Of a stretch of 64,000 nt of DNA, positions 1-9,713 are shown in pieces; position 1 is the first letter of the stretch, and every line of letters starts with the position of its first letter. The stretch spans positions 341,266 through 405,265 of the forward strand of contig NZ_JAAGSC010000044.1 of NCBI RefSeq assembly GCF_010499265.1. Reading direction: 5' to 3'. The notes beneath the pieces are model-generated. The model was not told where the DNA came from. It was given only the letters and a program-made list of their open reading frames with translations, and searched no databases. The DNA comes from Wenzhouxiangella limi (GTDB lineage: Bacteria; Pseudomonadota; Gammaproteobacteria; Xanthomonadales; Wenzhouxiangellaceae). Position numbers and translations under genes: made by a program.

Positions 1-2
1 AT

Positions 3-953
3 GCGATCACCGGTGCCGTCGCGCTGGTGCTCCTGGTCGCGCTGTCGGCCTGCGCGCGCGAGGAGCCGGTGCGCATCGCCAGCCACGTCTGGGTCGGCTA
101 CGAGCCCATGTTTCTGGCCCGCTCGCTGGGCTGGCTTGACGAGGCGCTGGTCACCCTGCAGGAAACCGCCTCGGCCAGCGAGTCCATGGCAGCACTGACG
201 GCCGGGCAAGTCGACGGCGCGGCGCTGACCCTGGACGAAGTCCTGCAGCTGCGCGAGCAGGGCGTGGACCTGACCGTGGTTCTGGTATTCAACGTCTCGG
301 TCGGCGCCGACGTGATCCTGGCCCGACCGCCGATCGCTACACTCGCCGATCTGGCCGGACGCCGGGTGGCTTTCGAGCACGGTGCGGTCGGCGAGCTGAT
401 GATCGTCGAGGCACTGCGCCAGGCGGGTCTGACCCGGGCCGATATCGAGGCGGTGGACCTGTCGGCCAATGAGCAGGCGACGGCCTATTCCGATGGCATG
501 GTCGATGCTGTCGTCACCTACGAGCCCGCCGCCAGTCTCCTGCAGGCCGAGGGTGCGATCAGCCTCTTCGACAGCAGCGAAATCCCGGAATACATCGTCG
601 ATGTGCTGGCCGTTCGCAGCGACCGACTTGGTTCCGGCCGGGTCGCAGCGCTGGAACATCTTGTCGGCAGCCACTTGCGGGCCCTGGAATACTTCTTGCG
701 CAATCCCCAGGATGCCGCCTACCGCATGGCGGAGCGTCTCGGTTTACCGCCCGCTGAAGTGCTGTCGGCCTACCGGGGACTGGTGCTGCCCGATCTGGCG
801 GGCAACTATCGCCTGCTGCAAGGCGACGCAGCGTCGTTGCGCGAAGCCGCCCAGGCTCTGGTCCTGTTCAAAGTCGAACAGGGCCTTCTGTCCGAGAAAA
901 ACGACCTCGGTCGTTTGCTCAGCGCGCGCTTTTTGCCGCCGCTGGTCCGCTGA
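3..953 (+). CDS. ABC-type substrate-binding lipoprotein, NMT1/THI5-like (5' end outside window)
   Basis: The frame is open back to the first base, so the start codon lies left of the window. The first visible residues form a hydrophobic signal segment ending in a lipobox (LSAC, Cys codon at 51-53), which predicts an outer-envelope lipoprotein. The body resembles SsuA/TauA/NMT1 periplasmic binding proteins: an early HVWVGYEPMFLA segment, then an ATLADLAGRRVAFEHG segment typical of the ligand cleft. No permease or ATPase gene is adjacent. Instead a PhnD-GGDEF-EAL protein starts 14 bases downstream on the same strand, so the lipoprotein may feed ligand to that sensor rather than to a transporter. 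The ligand is unknown. The family call is fairly secure; the sensor role is inference. Confidence 0.8.
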   Translation, partial: AITGAVALVLLVALSACAREEPVRIASHVWVGYEPMFLARSLGWLDEALVTLQETASASESMAALTAGQVDGAALTLDEVLQLREQGVDLTVVLVFNVSVGADVILARPPIATLADLAGRRVAFEHGAVGELMIVEALRQAGLTRADIEAVDLSANEQATAYSDGMVDAVVTYEPAASLLQAEGAISLFDSSEIPEYIVDVLAVRSDRLGSGRVAALEHLVGSHLRALEYFLRNPQDAAYRMAERLGLPPAEVLSAYRGLVLPDLAGNYRLLQGDAASLREAAQALVLFKVEQGLLSEKNDLGRLLSARFLPPLVR

Positions 954-967
954 GCCGCGCTTTGACC

Positions 968-3900
968 ATGCCTTCCCGGACCCTGCACTTTCCTGTTTGG
1001 CGCACTGCGGGATTCATCGTCTGGTGTCTGTTGCTGCTGTCGGCCACGCAGGCCCAGGCCGCCGAACCGGTCCGCCTGGGCATTCTGTCTCCGCGTCCGC
1101 CGGCCGAGGCGCTGGCGCGCTGGGCGCCGCTTGAGAGCGCGCTGAAGGAATCGCTGGCCGGTCGTGAGGTCGTGATCCGGGTTTTCGACCTCGATGGCCT
1201 GGAGCAGGCGGTGGCCGCCCGCCGACTTGACTTTGTGCTGACCAGCCCGGGTCACTTCGTCATGATGCAGCATCGCCACGGCCTGTCGGCGCCGCTGGCG
1301 ACGCGCATCAGTCGCTACCAGGGGCGGGATCTCGATGCGATCGGGGGTGTGATCATCGCGCGATCCGACGATGCACGGATTCGCGCGCTGGAGGACCTGT
1401 CGGGTCGTCGAATCGCCGTCGTGGATCCTGTGTCCATGGGTGGTTATCAAATGCAGGCCCACGAACTGTTTCAGGCCGGTCTGCCGCTGCCGGAAGAACA
1501 GAACCTGGTGCAGGTCGGTACGCCGCATGACCGCGTCATCGAGGCAGTGCTGGCCGGTGAAGCCGATGCCGGCTTTCTGCGCGCCGGCCGGCTCGAAGCG
1601 CTGATCCGCTCGGGCGAGGTGGCACCGGATGCCCTGCGCGTCATCCATCCCCAGTCGCTGCCCGATTTGCCGTTCGAAGTCTCCACCCGGCTTTACCCGG
1701 AGTGGCCGCTGGCGTCCCTGCCGCATATCGATCCGGAGCTTTCCCGGCAGGTAGCCATGGCGATCCTCGGTTTGACCGATCGCCCCGCTTTTCTCGAGTC
1801 CGTCGGTTTCGGCGGCTTCCGCATCCCGGTCGATTACCGGGCCGTCGAGGACATGCTGCGCGATCTTCGGGTGCCGCCTTTCGATCTCCAGCCGGACGTC
1901 AGCCTGGCGGATTTATGGCGTGCCTACCGCCTCGAAATCCTGGTGACGATCGCGAGCTTTTTGCTGGTGCTGGGCCTGGTCGCCATGCTGGGCCTGAGCC
2001 GGCGGCGGCTCAAGCGTCTGGAGCGCATCATCGAGCGCTCGCCGGTCGCGGCGATTTCCTGGCGCAGCGAGGAGGGCTGGCCGGTTACCTACGTGAGCGA
2101 AAACGCCTCCCTGCTCGGCTACGAGCCGGGCCGCTTCCAGTCCGGCGACCTGCGCTACGACGAATTGATCCATCCCGACGATCTACCCCGGATCCGCGCG
2201 GAGGTTGAACGACATCTTGCCGAAGGCCCCGATGACTACGATCAGAAATACCGTTTTCGTCACGGCGACGGTCGCTGGATCTGGATCCAGGATCACACCT
2301 GGCTGACGCGCGATCGGCACGGCAGGGTGATCGGCATTCACGGCGTGCTGATGGATGTCACGGATCGCCAGAAGGCCGAAGAAAAGGCCGAGCATTCGCG
2401 CTATCTGCTGCGCTACATCATTGAGCATGCCCGCTACGCCGTGGCGGTGCACGATCGCGACTTGAACTACATCTACGTCAGCGAGAACTATCTCGACACT
2501 TTCAACGTCAGCGAGCGCGACATCATCGGCAAGCATCACTACGAGGTCTTTCCCGACCTGCCGCAGAAACTGCGCGAGGTGCACCGGCGGGTGCTTCAGG
2601 GCGAGGTCCTGTCGGCCGAGGATGATCCGTTTGAATATCCCGACGGCACCATGGACTGGACGCGCTGGGAATGCCGGCCCTGGTTTGAGGCCGACGGGAC
2701 CATTGGCGGCCTGATTGTCTACACCGAGATCACCACCGAGCGCAAGCAGGCCGAGCTGGCTCTGCGCGAACAGACCGAAGCGCTGGCGCGCAGCAACGAG
2801 CGTCTGGAGCAGCTGGCCACGGTTTTCACGCACGCCCGCGAGGGCGTCGTCATCACCGATGCCGCCGGCGATATCATCGAAGTCAACGATGCCTTCAGCC
2901 GCATCACCGGCTACCCGCGCGAGGAAGCCCTGGGACGCAATCCGCGCTTCCTGCGTTCAGGACGGCACGGCCCGAGTTTCTACAGCGAACTGTGGGAAAC
3001 GCTGGCGCGCGATGGTTACTGGTCGGGCGAAATCTGGAACCGGCGCAAGAGCGGCGAACTCTATCCCCAGCAGATGACCATCACCGCGGTCAGCGATGAG
3101 GAAGGCTGCACGGTGCAATACGTCGCGCTGATCAACGATGTCAGCGCGCTCAAACAGCATGAGCGCCAGATCGAGTACGCGACCAACTACGATGCGCTGA
3201 CCGGATTGCCCAACCGTCGCCTCCTGGCCGATCGCCTCAAGCGGGCGATGGCCCAGATGCAGCGCCAGGATTCCGGTCTGGCGGTGATCTACCTGGATCT
3301 CGACGGCTTCAAGGACGTCAACGAAGCCTTCGGCCACGACATCGGCGACCGGCTGCTTTGCCAGCTCGCCGACCGCATCCAGGCGGCGCTGCGGGCTGGC
3401 GATGCGGTCGCCCGTCTGGGCGGTGACGAACTGGTGATCGTTCTGGTCGACGTGTCCGAACGGGCCGCGGTCGAATCAATGCTGGAGAATCTGCTCGAAA
3501 GCATTACCGCGCCGTTCGTGATCGGCGACAACGAGCTGCGGCTGTCGGCCAGTCTGGGCGTGACGTTCTACCCGCAGCCCGAAGAGGTCGACGCCGATCA
3601 GCTGATGCGCCAGGCCGATCAGGCCATGTACCGCGCCAAGCTGGCCGGCAAGGGGCACTACCAGTTCTTCGATCGCGAAGAGGACCTGGCCACCCGGGGG
3701 CTGCACGATAGCCAGCAGCGCGTTCGACGGGGCCTGGAAGACGACGAGTTCGTGCTGTTCTACCAGCCCAAGGTCAACATGCGCACCGGCGAGGTCATCG
3801 GCGCCGAGGCGCTGATTCGCTGGCAGCACCCTGAACGCGGCCTGCTGGCGCCGGGTCAGTTCCTGCCGCTGGTCGAAAATCATGACCTGGCCCTGGTCAT

Positions 3901-4858
3901 GGGCGACTGGGTGATTGACCGTGCGCTTGGGCAGATCGCATCATGGAACGAGCAGGGGCTGGCGCTGAGCGTGAGCGTCAACGTGTTCGCCCGCCAGCTG
4001 CAGCAAAACGGTTTCGTGGACAGCCTGCGCGCGGCGCTGGAACGCTTTCCGGCGGTGCAGGAAGGACAGTTCGAGATCGAAGTGCTCGAGACCAGCGCGC
4101 TGGCCGATATGTCCAAGGTCTCGAGCATCATCAGCGAGTGCCAGGCCATGGGCGTGCGCTGCGCCCTCGATGACTTCGGTACCGGCTACTCCTCGTTGAG
4201 CTACCTCAAATGCCTGCCGGCCGCGGTGCTCAAGATCGACCAGAGCTTCGTGCGCGACATGCTCGATGATCCGGAGGACCTGGCCATCCTCAACGGCGTG
4301 CTGGGCCTGGCCAGTGCCTTTGACCGTGTTCCGATCGCCGAGGGCGTGGAAACCGTTCGTCACGGCGAGATTTTGCTTGATCTGGGCTGTGACCTGGCCC
4401 AGGGCTACGGCATTGCCCGGCCGATGCCGGCGGCCGACCTGCCCGAATGGATCGGCGCCTGGCAGCCCAGCGATTCCTGGCGTGATCGGCCGCCGAAAAA
4501 CGCCGTCCAGCTGCGCCTGAGCTTCGCCATGGTTGAGCACCGGTCCTGGGTCGGGGCGGTGGCGGAGTTTCTGGAAACCGGTCAGCGTCCACCGGCACTG
4601 GAGACGGCCGATTGCGCCTTCGGCCGCTGGTTGCGCGACCATGCCGACTCGCTCCAGCTCGACGACAACAAGCTGCAGCAACTATACGATCTGCATGATC
4701 AGGCCCACAGCGTCGGCCGCGCATTGATTGCCGCCCGGTCCAATGACGGTGAGGCGGCGGGGGGAGCAGACGCAGAGCAGCTGTTCGAACTGCGCGATCG
4801 CCTGCTGGACTGTATGCAGGCAATCGAACGGTCCATGGATACCGGGGTATCAGTGTGA
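968..4858 (+). CDS. PhnD-like sensor, triple PAS, GGDEF-EAL c-di-GMP enzyme with C-terminal CZB zinc domain
   Basis: About 1296 residues, starting at ATG 968; a TTG two codons earlier is less likely. Order: N-terminal membrane or signal segment (about 11-31), PhnD-like periplasmic binding domain (about 35-290), transmembrane helix (about 318-340), three PAS domains (about 350-730), GGDEF (about 735-900), EAL (about 910-1160), CZB (about 1180-1275). The cyclase motif is GGDEL with an RxxD inhibitory site five residues before it. The phosphodiesterase half has EALIRW, DDFGTGYSS, a LKID lysine and IAEGVET, so both halves look catalytically competent. The CZB end shows His in VEHRSWV, Cys in CAFGRWL and HxxxH in LHDQAH, the zinc ligands known from E. 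coli DgcZ. The likely role is to couple a periplasmic ligand and cytoplasmic zinc to c-di-GMP level. It overlaps the end of convergent thrC by 9 bases. Confidence 0.9.
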   Translation: MPSRTLHFPVWRTAGFIVWCLLLLSATQAQAAEPVRLGILSPRPPAEALARWAPLESALKESLAGREVVIRVFDLDGLEQAVAARRLDFVLTSPGHFVMMQHRHGLSAPLATRISRYQGRDLDAIGGVIIARSDDARIRALEDLSGRRIAVVDPVSMGGYQMQAHELFQAGLPLPEEQNLVQVGTPHDRVIEAVLAGEADAGFLRAGRLEALIRSGEVAPDALRVIHPQSLPDLPFEVSTRLYPEWPLASLPHIDPELSRQVAMAILGLTDRPAFLESVGFGGFRIPVDYRAVEDMLRDLRVPPFDLQPDVSLADLWRAYRLEILVTIASFLLVLGLVAMLGLSRRRLKRLERIIERSPVAAISWRSEEGWPVTYVSENASLLGYEPGRFQSGDLRYDELIHPDDLPRIRAEVERHLAEGPDDYDQKYRFRHGDGRWIWIQDHTWLTRDRHGRVIGIHGVLMDVTDRQKAEEKAEHSRYLLRYIIEHARYAVAVHDRDLNYIYVSENYLDTFNVSERDIIGKHHYEVFPDLPQKLREVHRRVLQGEVLSAEDDPFEYPDGTMDWTRWECRPWFEADGTIGGLIVYTEITTERKQAELALREQTEALARSNERLEQLATVFTHAREGVVITDAAGDIIEVNDAFSRITGYPREEALGRNPRFLRSGRHGPSFYSELWETLARDGYWSGEIWNRRKSGELYPQQMTITAVSDEEGCTVQYVALINDVSALKQHERQIEYATNYDALTGLPNRRLLADRLKRAMAQMQRQDSGLAVIYLDLDGFKDVNEAFGHDIGDRLLCQLADRIQAALRAGDAVARLGGDELVIVLVDVSERAAVESMLENLLESITAPFVIGDNELRLSASLGVTFYPQPEEVDADQLMRQADQAMYRAKLAGKGHYQFFDREEDLATRGLHDSQQRVRRGLEDDEFVLFYQPKVNMRTGEVIGAEALIRWQHPERGLLAPGQFLPLVENHDLALVMGDWVIDRALGQIASWNEQGLALSVSVNVFARQLQQNGFVDSLRAALERFPAVQEGQFEIEVLETSALADMSKVSSIISECQAMGVRCALDDFGTGYSSLSYLKCLPAAVLKIDQSFVRDMLDDPEDLAILNGVLGLASAFDRVPIAEGVETVRHGEILLDLGCDLAQGYGIARPMPAADLPEWIGAWQPSDSWRDRPPKNAVQLRLSFAMVEHRSWVGAVAEFLETGQRPPALETADCAFGRWLRDHADSLQLDDNKLQQLYDLHDQAHSVGRALIAARSNDGEAAGGADAEQLFELRDRLLDCMQAIERSMDTGVSV

Positions 4859-6154
4859 GGCCAGCGCCAGCAGGCGCTGGCGCATCACGGCGAAATCGGC
4901 GACCAGATCCTCGGCCCGGCTGTTGCGCGCCAGCAGCGTGGCCAGCGCCGGCGGCGGCTCGACGGCCCGGCCCAGCAGCGGCTCGACCACTTCGTCGAAC
5001 TTGGCCGGGTGGGCGGTTGCGGCGACCAGATGCGGGCGGTAGTGACCGTACTTGCGGCGCATGTGCAGCACTTCCACCGCGCAGGCCGTGTGCGGACAGA
5101 TTTCCATGTGGTAGCGCTGATCGACCTCCTGAACGGTCCGGCGGATGACCTCGTCGCTGACGCTGAAGGCGCGAATGTCGGAATTGCGCAGATCCTGATC
5201 CCGATAAAACCAGGCCAGGCGCTCGAAGTTGCTGGGATCGCCCACGTCCATGGCGTTGGCCAGCGTGGCCAGGCCCGGTCGCCCGCGGTAGTCCTGGCCG
5301 TCGAAATAGTCAGACAGGGTGCGGTTGGCGTTGGTCGCCAGCACGATCTCGCCGATGGGTAGCCCCAGCCGCCGCGCCAGCACGCAGGCCAGGGCGTTGC
5401 CGAGGTTGCCGGTGGGGACGATCACGTCGGCGGCTGCGCTGGTGCGGCGAAACAGCTGCACGCTGGCGTGCGCATAGTAAGTGACCTGCGGCAGCAGGCG
5501 GCCGATGGAGATGCTGTTGGCCGAGGTCAGGCGCAGGCGCTCGACCAGCTCGGGATCGTTCAGGGCGCGCTTGGCCAGGCGCTGGCAGTCGTCGAAGTCC
5601 CCGGCCACGCAGAAGGTGTGCACGTTGTCGCCGAAGGCGCCGAGCTGATGCGCCTGGCGCGCTGAAACCCGGCCCCGTGGATAAAGAATGACGACGCGGA
5701 AGCCGGGGCGCCGATGAAAGGCGGCGGCCACCGCGCCGCCGGTATCGCCGGAGGTCGCCACGACGATGGTCTGGACCGGTTCGTCGGGCGCGCGCAGCCG
5801 CGTCATGCACGCGGCCAGGAAGCGGGCGGCAAAGTCCTTGAAGGCCGCGGTGGGGCCGTGAAAGAGCTCCAGCATCCAGCTGCGGCCGCGCTCGAACTCG
5901 ATCAACGGCAGCGGCAGGTCCAGCGCCTCCTGGGTGATGTCTTCAAGCGATTCGAGCAGGCTGCTGTCGCGCAAAAATGGCGTGAGCACGCGGTGGGCGG
6001 TCTCGGCCAGGCTGCGACAGTCGGCCAGGTCGGCAAAGTGGAACTCGGGCAGGTGCTCGGGCACGTACAGGCCACCGTCGGGCGCCAGGCCGCGGCGCAG
6101 CGCAGTGTCCAGCGCCACCGGCTCGGACCGGCCGACGGTGCTCAGGTAGCGCAT
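4850..6154 (-). CDS. thrC: threonine synthase
   Basis: PLP enzyme converting O-phosphohomoserine to threonine, the last step of threonine synthesis. 434 residues, the usual length. ATG at 6154 gives the typical MRYLSTVG start; the open frame continues upstream but only into thrB. The PLP lysine is K106 in HGPTAAFKDFAARF, followed by the SGDTGGA phosphate-binding loop. The start overlaps the end of thrB by 13 bases, so it is the last gene of a thrA-thrB-thrC operon with translational coupling. Its own stop lies inside the last codons of the convergent GGDEF-EAL gene. Confidence 0.96.
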   Translation of the reverse strand: MRYLSTVGRSEPVALDTALRRGLAPDGGLYVPEHLPEFHFADLADCRSLAETAHRVLTPFLRDSSLLESLEDITQEALDLPLPLIEFERGRSWMLELFHGPTAAFKDFAARFLAACMTRLRAPDEPVQTIVVATSGDTGGAVAAAFHRRPGFRVVILYPRGRVSARQAHQLGAFGDNVHTFCVAGDFDDCQRLAKRALNDPELVERLRLTSANSISIGRLLPQVTYYAHASVQLFRRTSAAADVIVPTGNLGNALACVLARRLGLPIGEIVLATNANRTLSDYFDGQDYRGRPGLATLANAMDVGDPSNFERLAWFYRDQDLRNSDIRAFSVSDEVIRRTVQEVDQRYHMEICPHTACAVEVLHMRRKYGHYRPHLVAATAHPAKFDEVVEPLLGRAVEPPPALATLLARNSRAEDLVADFAVMRQRLLALASH

Positions 6155-7098
6155 GGCGTGTCCTCGTCGTCGAGCAGCAGACGGGCGCCGGGCGCATCCA
6201 GTCCGCAAACCAGCGCCGATGCGGCCAGGCCATGTTGCCCGAAGGCTGAAATCATGTCCTCGCCGGCCGCAGCGGCGGCCTGACGGTCGGTGAACCAGCC
6301 AAACACGCTGGGTCCGGCCCCGGAAATGGACGCGCCCAGCGCGCCGTGGTCCAGCGCCGCCTGCTTGACGGCGTGAAACCCGGGAATCAATCCAGCCCGC
6401 CGCGGTTCGATCAGGCCGTCGGCCAGGCCGGCCCGAATCAGGGCCAGGTCGTTGCGGTAGCACCCGGCCAGAAACAGCCCCAGGCGGGTCTGCTGGGCAA
6501 CGATTTCCTCCAGGCCAAAACCGATCTGCAGTACTTCCCGGGCGGCGCGGGTTTCGACCACGTGGTCGGGATGAACGACCACGGCGACCAGGCCGTCGGG
6601 CAGCGGGATGCGAAACAGCTGGTCCGGCGAGGCCAGCACCAGCCCGCCCAGCAGCTGCGGCCCGACGTTGTCGCCGTGGGCCGAGCCCGACGCCACGGTC
6701 TCGCCGGCCAGGGCGTACGGATAGAGCTCGGCCTGCGCTAGCGGACGGTCGAGCAGGGCGTTGACCGCCACCAGGGCTGCGGTGGCCGAGGCCGCCGAGC
6801 CGCCCAGCCCGGAGCCCAGCGGAATGCCCTTGTTGATCTCCAGGCGCACGCCAAAGTCGGCGCGCTGGGCGGCCAGCAGCGACAGCACGGCGCGACCGGC
6901 GGTGTTGCGATCTGCCGCGCGCGGCAGATCGGTTACGGTGCCGCGAATGTCGTCGATGACCACGTCCGATTCGGCGCGGCGGCAGGCGTGGACGGTATCG
7001 CCCGCGCCCTCGACGGCAAAGCCCAGCAGGTCGAACCCGACCGCGGCGTTGCCAACGCTGGCCGGGGCGAAGGCCGATGCCTTTTGCCGTTGGGTCAC
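6142..7098 (-). CDS. thrB: homoserine kinase (GHMP family)
   Basis: Phosphorylates homoserine to O-phosphohomoserine with ATP. 318 residues, typical of the GHMP-type ThrB. The ATP-binding glycine/serine loop PLGSGLGGSAASAT lies at about residues 93-106, and the N-terminal PASVGNAAVGFDLLG segment is diagnostic for ThrB. The C-terminal SGAGPSVFGWF motif is also present. The start overlaps the thrA stop by 4 bases (7095-7098) and the end overlaps thrC by 13 bases. All three threonine genes are thus tightly coupled and read leftward. Confidence 0.96.
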   Translation of the reverse strand: MTQRQKASAFAPASVGNAAVGFDLLGFAVEGAGDTVHACRRAESDVVIDDIRGTVTDLPRAADRNTAGRAVLSLLAAQRADFGVRLEINKGIPLGSGLGGSAASATAALVAVNALLDRPLAQAELYPYALAGETVASGSAHGDNVGPQLLGGLVLASPDQLFRIPLPDGLVAVVVHPDHVVETRAAREVLQIGFGLEEIVAQQTRLGLFLAGCYRNDLALIRAGLADGLIEPRRAGLIPGFHAVKQAALDHGALGASISGAGPSVFGWFTDRQAAAAAGEDMISAFGQHGLAASALVCGLDAPGARLLLDDEDTPCAT

Positions 7099-9563
7099 AG
7101 GCGCGCCCCGAGGTTGACCGCCACCCGCAGCAGGTCGGCGAACACGCCGCCGGCGGTGACGTCGGGACCGGCGCCCGGTCCCTGCACGATCAGCGGGTTG
7201 TCGCGGTAGCGCCGGGTCTGGAAGGCGACCACGTTGTCGGTCAGCGCCAGGTGGGCAAAGGGATGATCGGCCGGCAGCGACTTCAGCGCCACCTCGGCGC
7301 GCCCCTGGTCGTCGAGCGAGGCGACGTAGCGCAGCACGTGGTCCTGCGACTGCGCCTGCTCCAGGCGTTCGGTCATGGCTGCATCGTAGTCCGACAGGCC
7401 GGCCAGGAAATCGTCCACGCTGGCCTGTTCGAGTTCGCCTGGCGCCAGGCTTTCTACTGCCACGTCGTCCAGTCCGATCTCCAGACCCATCTCGCGGGCC
7501 AGAATCACCAGCTTGCGGGCGACATCGGTGCCCGACAGATCGTCGCGCGGGTCGGGTTCGGTAAAGCCGGCCGCGCGCGCCTCGCGGACCAGTTCGGCAA
7601 ACGATGTGCCCGGCTGAAAGCGGTTGAACAGGTAGGCCAGGGTGCCCGAAAAAATGCCGTCGATGCGAATCACGTGATCGCCGGTATCGATCAGGTCGCG
7701 CAGGGTCTGGATGACGGGCAGGCCGGCACCCACCGTGGCCTCGTAGCGCCAGCGCGCGCTGCCGCGCTCTAGCTGGCGCCGAATCCGGCGGTAGCGGTCG
7801 GGGTCGCCGCTGCCGGCGTGCTTGTTGGGGGTGATGACGTGGATGCCGCGCTCCAGCCAGCCCAGGTAGCGCTCGGCGACCCGGTCGCTGGCGGTGCAGT
7901 CGATCAGCACCGCGTGCGGCAGATGGTCGTCGTCAATGAAATCAGCCAGGCGATCCAGGTCCAGCGCCTCGTGGGCCTCACCGAGCGGGTCATCCTGATC
8001 CTCCAGCTGCAGGCCGGGCTGGCTCAAGCGCATGCGGCTCGACGAGGCCACCGCGCGCAGGCGCAGGTCGAGGTTGGCTTCGCGCTTGAGCCGATCGGCC
8101 GCCGCCAGAATCTGGCGAGCCAGCGCCGAGCCGACCTGGCCCGGTCCGATCAGGCCTACCGACAAGGTCTGGTCGGACAGGTAGAAGCCGGCGTGGATCG
8201 CGCGCAGGGCGCGCTCGGCGTCGGCCTCGTCCACCGCCACCGAAATGTTGCGCTCCGAGGCGCCCTGGGCGATGGCGCGTACGTTGATGCCGGCCCGGGC
8301 CAGGCTGGCGAACAGGCGCGCGGCAACGCCCGGCGTGCCGGTCATGCCCTCGCCGACGATGGCGAGGATGCGGATGTCGGGCACCAGCGCGATGCGGTGG
8401 ATCTGATGGTGGCGCAGCTCGCGCTCGAAGACTTCTTCGAGGATGGATCGGGCCCGGTCGCCGGCACCAGCCGGCACAACCACGCAGATCGAGTGTTCGG
8501 ACGAGCCCTGCGAGATCATCGACACCGAAATCTCGGCCCGGTGCAGCGCGCTGAAGATGCGCTCGGCGGTACCGGGCACGCCGATCATGCCGGCGCCTTC
8601 GATGTTGATCAGGCTCATGTCGCCGATGCCGGAAATCCCCTTGACCGGCATGCCGGGATGGCCGGCCGAGTCGATCCGGGTGCCGGGGCACTCGGGGTTG
8701 AAGGTGTTGCGGATGAAAACCGGGATGTCGCAGGCCAGCGCCGGACTGAGCGCCTGCGGGTGGATCACCCGGGCGCCGAAATAGGCCAGCTCGAAGGCTT
8801 CGCGGTAGGACAGGTGCTCGAGCAGCTCGGCCTGCGGTACCGCGGTGGGGTCGGCCGACAGCAGGCCGTCGACATTGGTCCAGATGTGGACTTCCTCAGC
8901 GCTCAGCAGGCGGGCGAAGATGCTGCCCGAATAATCCGAGCCGTTTCTGCCAAGGGTGGAAATGCGACCCTCGGTTGTCCGGCAGACAAAGCCGGTGATG
9001 ACGTAGCGGCGCGCCGGGCGCTCGGCCAGGATCGTGTCCATCTGGCGCTGGCTGGCGTCCCAGTCCACCGCGACCATGAGCGCGGCGGGTCGGGTCCGCA
9101 GCACGTCGCGGGCGTCGATGAATTCGGCTTCCTGGCCCAGGGCCTGCAGGCGGGCGCTGAGCAGCTGGGCCGACAGCAGCTCGCCGTGGCCGGAGATCAA
9201 TTCCAGCGCCTCGTTGGGGGCCGAACCCATCAGTGCCAGGCTCGATAACAGCTGATGCAGGGTGACGAAACGATCGTTGAGCGCGTCCTGCGTCGTCGCC
9301 AGCAGCGATGGATGCGTCTCGAGCAGCTGGGTGGCCGTGGCGAGATGCTGCTCGCGCAGCGTCTCCAGGGTGCTGGTCCAGCGCGGCTCGGCGCAGGCGG
9401 CATCGGCCGCGGCGGCCAGCAGGCTGTTGGTAACACCGGCCATGGCCGAAACGACCACGGCCTGGGCCTGATCGTCACGCGCGGCCACGAGTCTGGCGAC
9501 GTGATCGATACAGCGGGCATCGGCGAGACTGCTGCCGCCGAACTTGTGCACGATCCAGCGCAT
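7095..9563 (-). CDS. thrA: bifunctional aspartokinase / homoserine dehydrogenase I
   Basis: Catalyses the first and third steps of the aspartate pathway to threonine. ATG at 9563 gives MRWIVHKFGGSSLADA, the standard ThrA N terminus; the open frame extends 22 codons further but lacks family similarity. 822 residues, matching E. coli ThrA. The aspartokinase domain (about 1-290) is followed by two ACT regulatory units (about 310-450) and a homoserine dehydrogenase domain (from about 465) with VGLIGPGQVGSALARQ for NAD(P). First gene of the leftward thrABC operon. No thrL-like run of Thr/Ile codons was found in the short divergent gap 9564-9713, so E. coli-style attenuation is not evident. Confidence 0.96.
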   Translation of the reverse strand: MRWIVHKFGGSSLADARCIDHVARLVAARDDQAQAVVVSAMAGVTNSLLAAAADAACAEPRWTSTLETLREQHLATATQLLETHPSLLATTQDALNDRFVTLHQLLSSLALMGSAPNEALELISGHGELLSAQLLSARLQALGQEAEFIDARDVLRTRPAALMVAVDWDASQRQMDTILAERPARRYVITGFVCRTTEGRISTLGRNGSDYSGSIFARLLSAEEVHIWTNVDGLLSADPTAVPQAELLEHLSYREAFELAYFGARVIHPQALSPALACDIPVFIRNTFNPECPGTRIDSAGHPGMPVKGISGIGDMSLINIEGAGMIGVPGTAERIFSALHRAEISVSMISQGSSEHSICVVVPAGAGDRARSILEEVFERELRHHQIHRIALVPDIRILAIVGEGMTGTPGVAARLFASLARAGINVRAIAQGASERNISVAVDEADAERALRAIHAGFYLSDQTLSVGLIGPGQVGSALARQILAAADRLKREANLDLRLRAVASSSRMRLSQPGLQLEDQDDPLGEAHEALDLDRLADFIDDDHLPHAVLIDCTASDRVAERYLGWLERGIHVITPNKHAGSGDPDRYRRIRRQLERGSARWRYEATVGAGLPVIQTLRDLIDTGDHVIRIDGIFSGTLAYLFNRFQPGTSFAELVREARAAGFTEPDPRDDLSGTDVARKLVILAREMGLEIGLDDVAVESLAPGELEQASVDDFLAGLSDYDAAMTERLEQAQSQDHVLRYVASLDDQGRAEVALKSLPADHPFAHLALTDNVVAFQTRRYRDNPLIVQGPGAGPDVTAGGVFADLLRVAVNLGARL

Positions 9564-9670
9564 GCGGGGACTACCGTGAAGTTTCCAGCCCGAAGTGTAC
9601 CGCCGTGATTGCTGCAGGTCAGCAAGCAATTGCGGTCACGCCCGAAACGCCGCCCTGACGCCGCCGCCGG

Positions 9671-9676
9671 TACAAT
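9671..9676 (+). promoter_or_regulatory. -10 element (TACAAT) upstream of AMP nucleosidase gene
   Basis: A TACAAT hexamer sits about 38 bases before the chosen amn start, in the 150-base gap between divergent thrA and amn. No good -35 hexamer is seen 16-18 bases upstream, so strength is uncertain. Confidence 0.4.
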
Positions 9677-9713
9677 GCAAACTTATAACAATAACGACAT
9701 CGGGTCCCAAGGA

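Noticed and set aside
9564-9713. thrL-type attenuator before thrA
   Set aside because: No short Thr/Ile-rich leader or paired hairpins were found.
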